Source of the DNA: CAVRXT01 sp963725655
GTDB lineage: Bacteria > Acidobacteriota > Terriglobia > Acidiferrales > UBA7541
Length of the DNA stretch: 64,000 nucleotides
Assembly: GCA_963725655.1 (NCBI GenBank)
Contig: CAVRYY010000003.1
Location: 930,001-994,000 of the forward strand
Reading direction: 5' to 3'
Part shown: in pieces, positions 17,114 through 27,800 of the stretch
Layout: each line of letters begins with the position of its first letter
Numbering within the stretch: position 1 is the stretch's first letter
Program-made: the position numbers and the translations under genes
Notes under the pieces: model-generated
What the model was told of the DNA's origin: nothing
Database searches by the model: none
What the model saw: only the letters and a program-made list of their open reading frames with translations

Positions 17114-19222
17114 TTACTGCGGGCGGGCCTGATTGGGCTGATGTTTCTCAGCCAACTGGAGCTTGAGGGATTTCAACTGCTGCTGGGCGTCGGCGACGCG
17201 ATCGGCTTCATAGTCGGCCGGCAGGACGTGGGTCCATTCGGTCAGCGCGTTTTCGTATAGCTCGACGGCGCGGCGGGTTTGCCCGAGCTTGAGGTCGACA
17301 TCGGCCAGATGCTGGAGGATGGTGGGATCGTGGCCCATGCGGTCAACCGCTTTCGAGAGAAATTCCTGCGCTTCGGTGAGCTTGCCCTGCTTAAAATAAA
17401 CCCAGCCCAGGGAATCGAGATAGGCGCCGTTGATGGGGTCCTGATCGACGGCGTGCTGGATGAGCGACACAGCCTCATCGAGGCGGACGCCGCGATCGGC
17501 AAGCATGTAGCCGTAATAATTCAACGCGGCGGCGTTATTCGGATTTTGGCCCAGCACTTTCTTGAATTGCTGTTCGGCCTGGTCGTATTTTTTCTCGCGC
17601 TCGTAGATCGCGCCCAGCTGAAACCATGCGGAGGCTTTGTCGTCCGGGCGCTGAGCGGTTTCTTCGGCTTTGGCGGCGGAGGCCTCGGCATCGGCGTAGC
17701 GGCGGCCGCGCTCCTGAATTTGGGCGAGGTCGAGATAAATTTCCTGGTCGTCGTTATCGTTCTGAAGGAGGTTTTGCAAATCTTTCTGGGCTTCGTCGAT
17801 GCGTCCCTTTTCGGCGAGGAGCATGGAGTAAGAAACGATCAGGCTCTGGTCCTTGGGCGAGGCGGCCACGTCTTTCTGGGCCTCCTGGATAGCGCGATCG
17901 ATGTCGCGGCTGTCGCGCAAGGTGTCCAAGCGCAGAAGTTGGGCGCGTTTGGCGTTTTCCGGGCCGACGTGGGACATATCGTCGTAGGCTTTCAGCGCCG
18001 CATCGTAGTTGCTCTGTTCGCGATAAATGCGGCCAAGCTGTTCGTACAGAATGCCCAGCGCGTTGGGGCTGGGCTCTGCGTCGGCCCCTCCCGAACTGCT
18101 GCTGCGGACGCTGGCGATAGCGTCGGTGATCACCTGAACGGCTTGGGTGAACTTGCCCTGCGTTTCATAGAGCAGCGCCTGGTTGTAGAGAACCTCGATA
18201 CTATCGGGAGAGAGTTCCTTGGCGCGCGCCAAGCTTTTCTGGGCGTCGTCCACTTTGCCCATGCGCCGGTAAATCTGGGCCATGCGCAAATAGCTTTCGG
18301 GCGATTCGGGTTCGAGTTCGGTGAGTCGTTGATATTGTTCGAGGGCGTCCTTCAGCTTGTCCTGGGCGATGAGCGCCTGGGCCAAACCGCGGTGGTGGCC
18401 CGGATCATCGGGATCGAGCTCAACGGCCTTGCGGTAGGTTTCTTCGGCTTTGTCATTCTGTTGGGTGAGCGCGTAGGCGTTGCCGAGCAGATCGTACAAA
18501 CCAGGGGAATCAGAACCGGACGCCGCGCCGCTCAGGAGGTCCACTGCCTGCTGCGGCTGACCTTCGTCGAGCAGCAATTGGCTAAGTTGTTCGAGCGCGG
18601 CTTCGTTGTCGGGCTCGCGCTGGAGGACACCGCGCAGCACTTCCTCCGATTTGGCATGCTCGTTCTGGAAACGATAGAGCCGGGAAAGCCAGAGGGCGGA
18701 ATCGTCGTCGGTGGGGTCGAGTTTTAATATCTCTTCAAATTGGGCTACGGCTTTACTCAGAGACGACTGCTGCACCTGGCCCGCGTTTAGATCTCCGAGG
18801 GTGCGCACGTAGATGCGCGCCAGTAGCCGGTGGGCATTGATATTGTCCGGATCTTCTTTAAGGGCTTGTTCGGCCTGGGTCACGGCGTCATGGATGTGCT
18901 GGGATTTCGCGTTCGTTTCGGCCAGGCGCTCGATGATCACTGGCGAACTGGGATCAAGGGCCAACGCTTTCTTGTAGGACTCGACGGCCTGCGTCGCGAA
19001 TTCGGCTTTGCCGGTGGTTTCGTACTGCAGCTCCTGGAGATGACCGAGGCTGAAGTAGTAATAAGCGTCGGCGGGCGGAGCTTTGGTGGCGGTTGAGGTG
19101 CCGGCGGCGGGGCTCATAGCCGCGGCTTGGCCGGCACTTGGGTCGGCAGGGGCAGGCGGAGTCTGCGCCAGGGTCGGGCCAGCGAGCAACAGCAGGACAG
19201 CTGTACCTGCCAAGATTTTCAT
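17114..19222 (-). CDS. Exported tetratricopeptide-repeat protein
   Basis: 702 residues from the ATG at 19222, chosen because a clean signal peptide (MKILAGTAVLLLLAGPTLAQ) starts there; the longer frame adds 25 residues. After a Pro/Ala-rich linker the protein is TPR helix pairs to the end, with recurring motifs such as YRKAVELDPDDPGHHRGLA, YLRMAQIYRRMGKVDDAQ and NPNNAAALNYYGYMLADRG. The last is typical of a family of large acidobacterial and proteobacterial TPR proteins. It is probably a periplasmic scaffold; the partner is unknown. It is followed at 10 bp by ispE. Confidence 0.88.
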   Translation of the reverse strand: MKILAGTAVLLLLAGPTLAQTPPAPADPSAGQAAAMSPAAGTSTATKAPPADAYYYFSLGHLQELQYETTGKAEFATQAVESYKKALALDPSSPVIIERLAETNAKSQHIHDAVTQAEQALKEDPDNINAHRLLARIYVRTLGDLNAGQVQQSSLSKAVAQFEEILKLDPTDDDSALWLSRLYRFQNEHAKSEEVLRGVLQREPDNEAALEQLSQLLLDEGQPQQAVDLLSGAASGSDSPGLYDLLGNAYALTQQNDKAEETYRKAVELDPDDPGHHRGLAQALIAQDKLKDALEQYQRLTELEPESPESYLRMAQIYRRMGKVDDAQKSLARAKELSPDSIEVLYNQALLYETQGKFTQAVQVITDAIASVRSSSSGGADAEPSPNALGILYEQLGRIYREQSNYDAALKAYDDMSHVGPENAKRAQLLRLDTLRDSRDIDRAIQEAQKDVAASPKDQSLIVSYSMLLAEKGRIDEAQKDLQNLLQNDNDDQEIYLDLAQIQERGRRYADAEASAAKAEETAQRPDDKASAWFQLGAIYEREKKYDQAEQQFKKVLGQNPNNAAALNYYGYMLADRGVRLDEAVSLIQHAVDQDPINGAYLDSLGWVYFKQGKLTEAQEFLSKAVDRMGHDPTILQHLADVDLKLGQTRRAVELYENALTEWTHVLPADYEADRVADAQQQLKSLKLQLAEKHQPNQARPQ

Positions 19223-19383
19223 CGGGGCACCTTGCACCATTATGTTATAGGGGTCCGAAACCGTCAAAAATTTCCCGGCGCGTTGTTCCCCGTGCACTCG
19301 GGCGATTTCGTGGGTTCGCCCTTATGTGGTTAGGTGCCTGGCGCGGCGGAAAGGTTTCGCGCTGGGACTTAAACCCTGTGGAT

Positions 19384-20955
19384 TTAGTGCCGGAAGTGAC
19401 GAATACCGGTGAATAGCATGGCCATTTTGAAGTGATTTGCGGCGGCGATGGCGTCGTTATCGCGCATCGAGCCGCCGGGCTGGATTATCGCCGTGGCTCC
19501 GGCCCTGCCTGCCTGTTCGATGCCATCCGGGAAGGGGAAAAAAGCGTCGGAAGCGACCACGCTGCCTTGCAGTGAGGATTGCGCTTTCATCACCGCGAGC
19601 TTCGCGGAATCGACCCGGCTCATCTGGCCGGCGCCTACGGCGAGGGTCTGGCCCCCACGGGTGAAGACGATAGCGTTGGATGTCACGTGTTTACACACTT
19701 TCCAACCGAAGAGCAGGCCGCGCCATTCCTCTTCGGTGGGGGCGCGCTCGGTGACCACTTTGCATTCGGCGCGGTTCAACTCGTGCCGGTCGGCTTCCTG
19801 AATCAGCACGCCGCCGGAAATCTGTTTGAGCACCAAGGCGGCAGGTTGGGAATCCGCAGCGATTTGCAGCAGCCGCAAATTCTTCTTGGAGGACAGTTTT
19901 TCCAGGGCGCCCGCCTGGTAAGCCGGCGCCACGACGCATTCCGCGAAAAGCTTAGCGACTTCTTCGGCGGTGGCGGCGTCGAGCGGACGATTGAAAGCGA
20001 GGACGCCGCCAAACGCGGAGACTGGGTCGCAGGCGAGTGCGTTTTTGTACGCGGTGACGAGGTTCGCGTCTTCGGCGGCGCCGGCAGGATTATTGTGCTT
20101 GATGATGGCTACACCCGGCTCGTGGAACTCCTGAACCAATTCCCAGGCAGCGTCGAGGTCGACCAGGTTGTTGTAGGAAAGTTCCTTGCCCTGGAGCTGT
20201 TTGGCTCCGGCGAGACCAGCGCCGGATTTTCCGGGGACGACGTAGAGCGCAGCTTGCTGGTGGGGGTTTTCGCCGTAGCGCATTTGCTGCCGGCGTTCGA
20301 GCGGGTAATCCAGGCGCAGCGGTAGAAGCGGGGCGCCAATCATGCGGACCGTTTTGCTATCGTCCGAGATGGCGAGGCGTTCGAGCGAGGTGGCGATCTC
20401 GCCGTCGTATTGCGCGGTGCGGGCGAAAGCTTTTCGCGCCAGATCGAGGCGGGTGGCGGCGCTCAACTCGCGGCCGCGTTCGATTTCGCCGGCGACGGCA
20501 GCGTAGTCGGAAGGATCGGTGAGGACCGCGACGCTTTCAAAATTCTTGGCCGCGGAACGAACCATCGCGGGGCCGCCGATATCGATATTTTCGATCAGCT
20601 CTTCGGGGGTGACGCCCGGTTTGCGCGCCGTGGCGGAGAAGGGATAGAGATTTACGACCACCATGTCGATGGCGGCGATACCGTGCTCGGCGACTTGCTC
20701 CAAATCCGCAGCCAGGCCGCGTCGATGCAGGATTCCTCCGTGGACCTTGGGATGCAGCGTTTTCACGCGCCCGCCCAGCATTTCCGGCCAACCGGTCATC
20801 TCCGAAACGTCGCGGACGGGCAGGCCGGCTTCGCGGAGCAGGCGCGCGGTGCCGCCGGTGGAAACGATTTCGATGTGCAGGGCGGCCAGGCGTTTGGCAA
20901 ATTCGAGCAGACCGGTTTTGTCGAAAACACTGATCAGCGCGCGTTGGATGGGCAC
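19384..20955 (-). CDS. purH: Bifunctional AICAR transformylase / IMP cyclohydrolase
   Basis: 523 residues from the GTG at 20955, which has AAGGAG 9 bp upstream and starts the family-typical PIQRALISVFDKTGL. It catalyses the last two steps of IMP synthesis. The N-terminal MGS-like cyclohydrolase domain (about 1-200) carries STGGTARLL and GGRVKTLHPKVHGG. The C-terminal transformylase domain has RYGENPHQ and KHNNPAGAA, with the catalytic K-H pair. The frame runs 94 codons further upstream, but that part has no family resemblance and no ribosome-binding site. Confidence 0.96.
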   Translation of the reverse strand: MPIQRALISVFDKTGLLEFAKRLAALHIEIVSTGGTARLLREAGLPVRDVSEMTGWPEMLGGRVKTLHPKVHGGILHRRGLAADLEQVAEHGIAAIDMVVVNLYPFSATARKPGVTPEELIENIDIGGPAMVRSAAKNFESVAVLTDPSDYAAVAGEIERGRELSAATRLDLARKAFARTAQYDGEIATSLERLAISDDSKTVRMIGAPLLPLRLDYPLERRQQMRYGENPHQQAALYVVPGKSGAGLAGAKQLQGKELSYNNLVDLDAAWELVQEFHEPGVAIIKHNNPAGAAEDANLVTAYKNALACDPVSAFGGVLAFNRPLDAATAEEVAKLFAECVVAPAYQAGALEKLSSKKNLRLLQIAADSQPAALVLKQISGGVLIQEADRHELNRAECKVVTERAPTEEEWRGLLFGWKVCKHVTSNAIVFTRGGQTLAVGAGQMSRVDSAKLAVMKAQSSLQGSVVASDAFFPFPDGIEQAGRAGATAIIQPGGSMRDNDAIAAANHFKMAMLFTGIRHFRH

Positions 20956-21265
20956 AGCTTCGATCTCCTTGGGTGTGGGGCACAAGTCTAAGCTGGGAAA
21001 ACAAATTTCGGAAGAGTTCAATTGACGCGAGAAACGGTGTGCCTGGCGGCGAAACGATTCTTCCATTTCATTGACGCAGCCATGGAAAAGTTCTCCGCGA
21101 GCAGAAGGAATCTCGGTGATCCATAGAGCACTGGATGGCGGATGGTCCCACGGAGAGGATGATTCACGCCATCGTGGACGATGTGAGAATCTGTTGGTGC
21201 TCTGGCTCCCCGGCGGCCAAGAGCAGCGACGCCACAACGGCGTATGGCACTAAAATCGGAGTTGG
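20956..21265. other. Divergent intergenic region purH / transpeptidase
   Basis: About 310 bp separating minus-strand purH from the plus-strand transpeptidase. Small frames on both strands lack family features and ribosome-binding sites. Both promoters should be here, but I could not assign -35/-10 pairs with confidence. Confidence 0.45.
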
Positions 21266-22192
21266 GTGCACCCATACAGGGACAACTCGTGGCTCTGCTT
21301 TGCGGCGATGATTATCGCCGGCGTCCTTGCGGTTGCTCCGGCCCTGATGACCGCGGCGCCAGGAGGCGCGTTACAGGCTGCGGTGGACCGCGCGATGGCG
21401 GGGCGTGACGGCGCGATGGTGATCGATGATGTTGTGACCGGAAAAATTTTAGGGGCAAGCCGGATGGATCGGGCGGCGCACCAATTGGTCAGTCCTGGGT
21501 CGACGCTGAAGCCGTTTGTGCTGATGAGCCTGCTGGACGCGGGGCGGCTCGATTCACAAGAGACATTCGTGTGCCCGCGAACATTGAGGATTGGATCCGT
21601 GCAAATGGATTGCACCCACCCGGCTTCGGTAACGCTGCTGAAAGCGGAGGACGCCATTGCCTATTCCTGCAATTCGTACGTTGCGCGGGCGGCTACCAAG
21701 CTTAGCGGTTCGGAGTTGGTGCAGGCGCTGAGGCGTGCGGGTCTGGATTCGGCCACGCACTTGGTGAGTGATGAGGAGGCGGGCCAAATTAAATTGCCGG
21801 CGGACCGCGACGCGCTGGAGTTGGAAGCATTGGGAGAGCGCGGGGTGGAAGTCACCCCGTTGGAATTGCTGGAGGCGTATCGCAAGCTGGCGCTTCGAGA
21901 GCGGGCGGGGCAGGAGGGCGCGGACGCCGCGGTGTTCGCGGGGCTCGAAGAATCGGTGGAGTTCGGCATGGCGCATGCAGCGTTCGTCGATGGGATGAAA
22001 ATTGCCGGCAAGACGGGCACGGCTTCTTCGAGCGGCACGGCGCGCACGCATGGGCTTTTCGTGGGATATGCCCCGGCCGGGAATCCGGAAATTGTGATGG
22101 TGGTGCTGCTGGAGCAGGGGCGCGGGCTAGATGCGGCGGCCGTGGCGCAGCCGGTGCTCGAAGAATTTTCTCACCGCGGGCCGCGCCCATGA
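21266..22192 (+). CDS. Stand-alone penicillin-binding transpeptidase-domain protein
   Basis: 308 residues from a GTG start with GGAG just upstream. An N-terminal hydrophobic segment (about 9-30) probably anchors or exports it. The three transpeptidase motifs are present and in order: S79-T-L-K82 (SxxK), S134-C-N136 (SxN) and K249-T-G251. The region from about 50 (AMVIDDVVTGKILG) matches the start of class A/B PBP transpeptidase domains. There is no glycosyltransferase or PBP dimerisation domain, so it is a minimal D,D-transpeptidase or carboxypeptidase-like enzyme. Its stop overlaps the SpoIID-like gene start by 4 bp (ATGA). Confidence 0.85.
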   Translation: MHPYRDNSWLCFAAMIIAGVLAVAPALMTAAPGGALQAAVDRAMAGRDGAMVIDDVVTGKILGASRMDRAAHQLVSPGSTLKPFVLMSLLDAGRLDSQETFVCPRTLRIGSVQMDCTHPASVTLLKAEDAIAYSCNSYVARAATKLSGSELVQALRRAGLDSATHLVSDEEAGQIKLPADRDALELEALGERGVEVTPLELLEAYRKLALRERAGQEGADAAVFAGLEESVEFGMAHAAFVDGMKIAGKTGTASSSGTARTHGLFVGYAPAGNPEIVMVVLLEQGRGLDAAAVAQPVLEEFSHRGPRP

Positions 22193-24087
22193 GGGCCCGC
22201 TGCATTTGCGCGTTGTTGCTGGCGATCGTTCCCGGGAGCGCGCGGGCGGCGGACGTTCGCGTGGGTATTTACGCGGCGCACCCGCCGGCGCGAATGACGA
22301 TCACCGCGACTGACGGCACGCTGGCATGGCGCACATGCGCTTCGTGCGAGGAGAAACGAGATCGCAGTCTTACGATCGACGCTGCGGGGAACCAACTCAA
22401 GATCGGGAAGGCGGCGGTCGGCAGGGAGCTGTACGTCCGCGGGCATTACCGCCTGGCGCCGCTAAACGCGCCGGAGTTCACGGCGGGCTTCCCGCTGCAC
22501 GTGGAAAGTGGCGCTGACGGCGCGGTGCTGATCGTCAGTATGCCGCTCGAAAATTACGTACAGGCGGTGCTCGCGGCCGAGGTCGGCGGCGCCGGGCCGG
22601 CCGAGTCGTTAAGGGCGATGGCGGTGGCGGCGCGCACCTATGCGATGCATTTCCACGGCGCGCATGAAAAGCAGGGCTTTGATTTCTGCGACACCACCCA
22701 TTGCCAGACCATGCGTTGGAGCGGCGTCTCGCCACGAATCGTCGCCGCGTCGGACGCCACGCGGGGCGAGGTACTTTCGTTCCAGGGAGTGCCGGCAGCC
22801 ACCTATTACCACCAAAATTGTGGCGGCATGGTGGCGGCGGCGCAAGAGGTGTGGGCGAATATCCACGAACCGTACCTGCCAGGGCATGCGGACCGGTATT
22901 GCTCGGTAGCCGGCGGGCTGAATTGGGAAAGCACGATTGCGGTGGGGGATCTGGACCGCGCGCTGCACGAGGCGACGATTACCACGCCGGTGGGATGGGA
23001 GTTACTCGATGTTCTTTCGCGCGGCCCAAGCGGCCGGGCTCGCGAACTCGAGTTGGGCGGCGGAACTTCGCCGAATGTGCGCGTATCGGCATCCTCGTTT
23101 CGATTCGCGGTAGGCCGCGCGCTAGGGTGGAACAAAATTCGCAGCGAGATGTTTGAAGTGCGCAATCGAGGCGACCGCATCACCTTCTCGGGAAGAGGGT
23201 CGGGGCATGGAGTGGGGCTGTGCCAACAAGGCGCCGAAGAAATGGCGCGCGAGGGGAAAACTTATCAGGAAATTCTGAGTTTCTACTATCCCGGAACGCA
23301 TCTCGGGCCTGCGGCTAGCACAACACCGGTAGTCCCCGCTGCTGCGAAAGAATATCGGGCACCGACGGCTGCGGCTTCGCCGCCCGTGGCTGAAGCACCG
23401 GCGGCCGCGCCGGCGAAGCACGATCAGCCGGTGTGGCAGCAGCGTAGCGACGAGCGATTTGACCTGATCAGCACGGAACCGGACCGGGACGCTTCGTTGC
23501 TGCCGGTCGCCGAACGAATCTTGCGAGAAAACGAGGCCGCGACGCAATGGAAGCTGGCCTCTCGCGTCCGGCTTCAAGTATTTGCGACGATGGATTCTTA
23601 TCGCGATACCACCGGGCAGCCGGGATGGGTGGCGGCGACGACGCGGGGGCACACGATTCGTCTGCAGCCGGCGGTGGAGTTGCAGCGGCGCTCGGTGTTG
23701 GAATCGACGCTGCGGCACGAGCTATTCCATCTGTTGGTGGAAGAGCGCACTCGGAATGGAACGCCGCTGTGGTTCCGCGAGGGAGTGGTGCTGTATCTGG
23801 CGGGTCTTCACGATGGAGATGCCGGCGATCCAGCGGGTGAGCGTGGGGCTTCGGCGCCAGATGCTGCCGACGCGTTGATGACCGGTGAACGAATCGACGC
23901 AATCCTCGCGAGTCCGGGTTCGAATGCCGAAGCGCAGAAAGCGTATGGCGCGGCGCGCCGGCGTGTGGCGGGCCTGGTAGAAAAGTACGGCCGGGAAACA
24001 GTGCTTGGCTGGCTAAGCGCCGGGATTCCGCGAGGCGTTGCCATCGGACCAGGCAGCGCTGCTAGCAGCGGAACGCCCCAGCAATGA
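22189..24087 (+). CDS. SpoIID/LytB-domain protein fused to a C-terminal HExxH metallopeptidase-like domain
   Basis: 632 residues with a signal peptide (about 1-20). Residues about 110-375 are a SpoIID domain: PLENYVQAVLAAEVGG with candidate catalytic E131, AMAVAARTYAM, CGGMVAAAQEVW, and the C-terminal GRGSGHGVGLCQQGAEEMA signature. SpoIID proteins cleave denuded glycan strands. A Pro/Ala linker (about 380-410) leads to a second domain with H510-E-L-F-H514 and E531 (PLWFREG), the spacing of gluzincin peptidases. This second domain resembles peptidase_MA proteins, though its activity is unproven. Coupling with the transpeptidase gene points to cell-wall remodelling. The last 75 bp overlap the convergent membrane-protein gene. 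Confidence 0.85.
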   Translation: MRARCICALLLAIVPGSARAADVRVGIYAAHPPARMTITATDGTLAWRTCASCEEKRDRSLTIDAAGNQLKIGKAAVGRELYVRGHYRLAPLNAPEFTAGFPLHVESGADGAVLIVSMPLENYVQAVLAAEVGGAGPAESLRAMAVAARTYAMHFHGAHEKQGFDFCDTTHCQTMRWSGVSPRIVAASDATRGEVLSFQGVPAATYYHQNCGGMVAAAQEVWANIHEPYLPGHADRYCSVAGGLNWESTIAVGDLDRALHEATITTPVGWELLDVLSRGPSGRARELELGGGTSPNVRVSASSFRFAVGRALGWNKIRSEMFEVRNRGDRITFSGRGSGHGVGLCQQGAEEMAREGKTYQEILSFYYPGTHLGPAASTTPVVPAAAKEYRAPTAAASPPVAEAPAAAPAKHDQPVWQQRSDERFDLISTEPDRDASLLPVAERILRENEAATQWKLASRVRLQVFATMDSYRDTTGQPGWVAATTRGHTIRLQPAVELQRRSVLESTLRHELFHLLVEERTRNGTPLWFREGVVLYLAGLHDGDAGDPAGERGASAPDAADALMTGERIDAILASPGSNAEAQKAYGAARRRVAGLVEKYGRETVLGWLSAGIPRGVAIGPGSAASSGTPQQ

Positions 24088-24861
24088 GCAAATCACCATC
24101 CACGAGGTGAGTGCCAGGAGGTAAGCAATCACCACGCGCCAACCGAGGCTGAAGTATTCGTGGAGCAGGGTGGACCGCCTGAAGTCAGGCGTCCACAACA
24201 GGATTCGTTGCGCGGCGAGAACTCCGATCACGGCCGCGATGGCCAGAGTGAACCAGTATGAAAGGCTGGCCACGGCGCGCCTCCAGATGGCCAAGCCTTG
24301 GCGCGTTGGAAAACCGCGAAATCCCGCGTCCGCTGCTACCGCCACCAACGGCAAGAGCAGCCCGGGGATCAGGATCCAATGGCCAGTGAAAAGCAGTGCG
24401 GTGAACGTTGCGTCAAACTCGGATAAGGGAATGTGCCGCCGCAGAAAAACGGGAAGCATCGAGCGAATGTAAGTGGGTAAGGGCCCGCGATACACGTCCA
24501 GGCTATCGAAGAGCGGCCACAGCAGCCAGAGCAGCGCCATGCATGCGGCGATCGCGAGCAGGTGGTGGAGGGAGCGGCAAAAAGCGTCTCGCAGCAGGGG
24601 TTGTTCGGCGTGCGCGGGAGCGGTGGAATTCCGATCACGGAAATGATTGATCGTGCCGGCGTGCAAGGTCAACCCTGCGGCGGCGAGCAGGACCGCCAGC
24701 CCAACGTTCAGCGCGAGTTGCCAGGCATTCGCTACGGGAATCAGCAGCCACCCTGCGAATGACAAGAATAAAATCGGGTTGGCCACCAATTGCACCAGCC
24801 ACAAGCGCTTCGGCCGAAATGCCTGGGTAAACGCGCCGCGCGCCATCGTCAAAGCGGCCAT
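24013..24861 (-). CDS. Polytopic membrane protein of unknown function
   Basis: 282 residues from the ATG at 24861, which has GGAGGT 6 bp upstream and overlaps the alpha-2-macroglobulin stop (TGATG). About six hydrophobic segments are visible (around 27-45, 48-66, 100-120, 155-175, 195-215 and 240-260). I do not recognise a family. Tight coupling suggests it works with the macroglobulin and DUF1175 proteins, perhaps as an inner-membrane partner. Its 3' end runs 75 bp into the opposite-strand SpoIID-like gene. Confidence 0.7.
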   Translation of the reverse strand: MAALTMARGAFTQAFRPKRLWLVQLVANPILFLSFAGWLLIPVANAWQLALNVGLAVLLAAAGLTLHAGTINHFRDRNSTAPAHAEQPLLRDAFCRSLHHLLAIAACMALLWLLWPLFDSLDVYRGPLPTYIRSMLPVFLRRHIPLSEFDATFTALLFTGHWILIPGLLLPLVAVAADAGFRGFPTRQGLAIWRRAVASLSYWFTLAIAAVIGVLAAQRILLWTPDFRRSTLLHEYFSLGWRVVIAYLLALTSWMVICSLLGRSAASSAAWSDGNASRNPGA

Positions 24862-27800
24862 CACTGCACCTCCAACACGGCTGCGTCGCTGGTGGCCTGA
24901 ATGGACGGCTGATACATCGGCGTCACCATCGCCGGGCTTATCTGGAATTTTCCCGGGTTCACGATTTTCAGCAGATACACGTCTTGCTCGCGGCCATTGA
25001 AGTAGGTTTTGAAGATGGCCGCGCGATCATCGTGGAATTCGCGGCGATCGAACGTCCATTCCCACCATGAAGGCGCCTCCTTCAGTTCGTAGAGATTGTC
25101 CTTGGTGATGAATTCCGCGCCGGCAGGGATCGGATCCTCGATCAGCAAGTAGCGCCACTCGCTTCCGCCGACGGTGACGCGCACGGCCAGGATGTCGCCC
25201 ACGTGAACGGCGCCCTGCAGTGGTGTGAGGTCATAGACGATTTTCCCCTTGGCTTGTTCCGGAGCCATGCGGAAATAATCGCGGGTGATATTGAGCGAAA
25301 GCTTGTTGCTCTGGACGAAGCGCTTATCTTTCGAATAGTAGGAGCCGCTGGCCGACCAGTAGAGCCTGCCGTCGCCGGATTTGTGAATGTGAATGGTGTT
25401 GGCGCCGGCAGAGAGCTGCGACGCGTCGAGATGAATCGACGGCTGCAGAGGATTGAGGGCGTCGGCCGCGACAAACTGCCGGGACATTACCGACCTGCCA
25501 TTCACGGTGACGCCGGCGTGGAAATTCGCGCCGAGCTCGTGGCTGGCCTTCAGGTATTCGGTGAGACCGAAGATCACCATAGCGGTCTGCTTGGTGCTGT
25601 CCCAGTAGTAGCCGCCGTTGCGTGCGTTCACCAACCAGAACGCGGCTTTGGGCAGCAGCGGGCTCCCGGGTTTCACCAGGCTGAGCAATCGCAGGGCGTA
25701 CGCGGTGGTCTCGGCCTGGTCGTCGATGTAGAACTCCATGAAGTAATCGTAGTCGGCCTTCCAATACGCTTCGCGGTCCGAGACAACCGCGAGCGCCTCG
25801 ATGTTTTTTGCGATCTGCTGGGCCTTTTCCGAATCACCGCCGGCCTGTAACGCCAGACCCGTCATGGCCAAGCCCTGGGCGTTCATTTCCGAGCGATGAT
25901 CCCAGGCCGATTGCAGGTCGTCAGCGCTGGCGACGTGACTGAGCGCTAACGCATAGACGACATACGCGCGCAGGTCGGGACGCATGTTGGGATGCTCGCG
26001 CAGAATCGAGTGCAGCCAGTCATCGGCCCGGGACCAACGATCCGCATCAACGTCGTAACCGGCGGAGTGCGCTTGAGCCAGCCCGCTGACCACGTAGGCG
26101 GTCATGAATACCTGGCTTTCGTCGTCCTTCCACCAGCCCCAGCCGCCGTCGTCGTGCTGAAAATCCTTGAGACGATCCATTCCCGCGGTAATTTTCTTGT
26201 TGAGCTCGGGGGTGTCGATCGGAGTTTGCAAATGAAGATCCTGCATCGCTTTGGCGACCACGATATTGGGAAGAAAGCTGGACATGGTTTGTTCGGTGCA
26301 GCCATAGGGATAGGAAGTGAGATAGTCGAGAGCCGAAAAAACGCTACCGGCCACCGAGGAACTCAGGGTGATGTCGAGAGCCGGAATTGCTTCGTCCGGA
26401 TTTCCTGGGAGTGTGATGACCGTCTCGGTGTCTTCATTCGCGGCCACCAGCGATCCGGACTTGGCGTCGGTGCGTTTCACGCCCACCGGCAGGATGGGCA
26501 GAGTGATTTCCAGGGCATCCGATTCTTCGTTGGTGAGGGCTTTGGCAGTGAGCACCGCTTCGTGGATAGACTTGGCTCGCACCCGCCAATCGAGTTTTGC
26601 TTCGCCCTTGCTGGGCACTTGAACGGTGCCGGTGGCTCCCGCCAGGACTTCGAGTCCAGTTACATCAAGCGAAACCTGCACGGTCTTTTCGCTTGGCAGG
26701 TAATTGTGGACGATGGCGGAGAGCGTCACTTCGTCACCCTGGCGGAAGAATCGCGGCGCGGCCAGGCGCACGACGACGTTTTTGCGAACAATTACGGTGT
26801 TAGTAGCGGCGCCGACCTTGGTGTCTGTGGTGACGCCGCGCACGGTGGCGCGCCAAGTGGTGAGCGAATCCGGGAAGGTGAGCGGAGCGGTGGCGCGGCC
26901 GCTGGAATCGGTATGCACGTCGGCGAGCCACAGGGCGGTATCCGGAAACACCTTGCGCACCTTGGGCTGCACCAGCGTGTCGGTAGGTTTCAGTTGCGCG
27001 AGCGCGCGAGGTGACGCCGGCTGGTAATAGGACAGAAACATCTGGCGATTTCCGGACTCACCACTGAAATAAAAGGAGAGTGAGGAGTCGGTGGAGACGC
27101 GGTCGTAGGCGGGGCCGTAAAACGCATCGCTGATATCTCCGCTCGAATCGGGATGGATCGCGTAGATCGCCTCGTCCACTACGCCGATGCTGAGTTCGGT
27201 GGAGACCGGCTTGCCAGCCGAATCGTGAACGCTCAGCAGGTACGCCGCTTTCTGCCCGGGGAGGAACTGTTTCTGGGATGGTTGAATATCGATTTGCAGC
27301 TTTTGCTGAACCGCGGGCACTTTCAGATTGTGATTGGACTGGTACAACTGATTATCCCGGAAGAAAGTGGCGGAGACGAAAACGTTAGGCTGCTGCTCGC
27401 GGGTGATGGGAATGTCCACGGTAACGGACGAGCCACTGGCGTGGACCACCTGGCGGTTCTGGATGGTTCGTGCTTCGGTGGTGACCAGCAAGTAAGCGTC
27501 CGGAACGGCGGTGAGCATAAGGACGTGGGCGGTGTCTCCGACGGCGTAGGACTTTTTATCCGGGACAATACGGATGTCGCGGCTCTCCCCGCCCCATGCG
27601 CTTGCGGCCGAGCCGGTTACGTAAAGCCATCCATTACCCTGCACCTGGCGATTCTCGGGAGTGATGGCACTCACCCGCAGACGGAGCCCTCCGATACGGC
27701 CCGCCGAGAAGGTGACCGCCGCGGTACCATCCGCTCCACTCTGTATGTCCTTTGATTCCAAGACCGCGTCGGGCGCCTCGCGGGTGTAGTAGCGCGGCTC

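Noticed and set aside
20956..21237. N-terminal extension of PurH
   Set aside because: The GTG at 20955 has a good ribosome-binding site and matches the family start; the upstream residues have no resemblance.
21018..21275. Small minus-strand ORF between purH and the transpeptidase
   Set aside because: No ribosome-binding site or family features; it crosses the expected promoter region.
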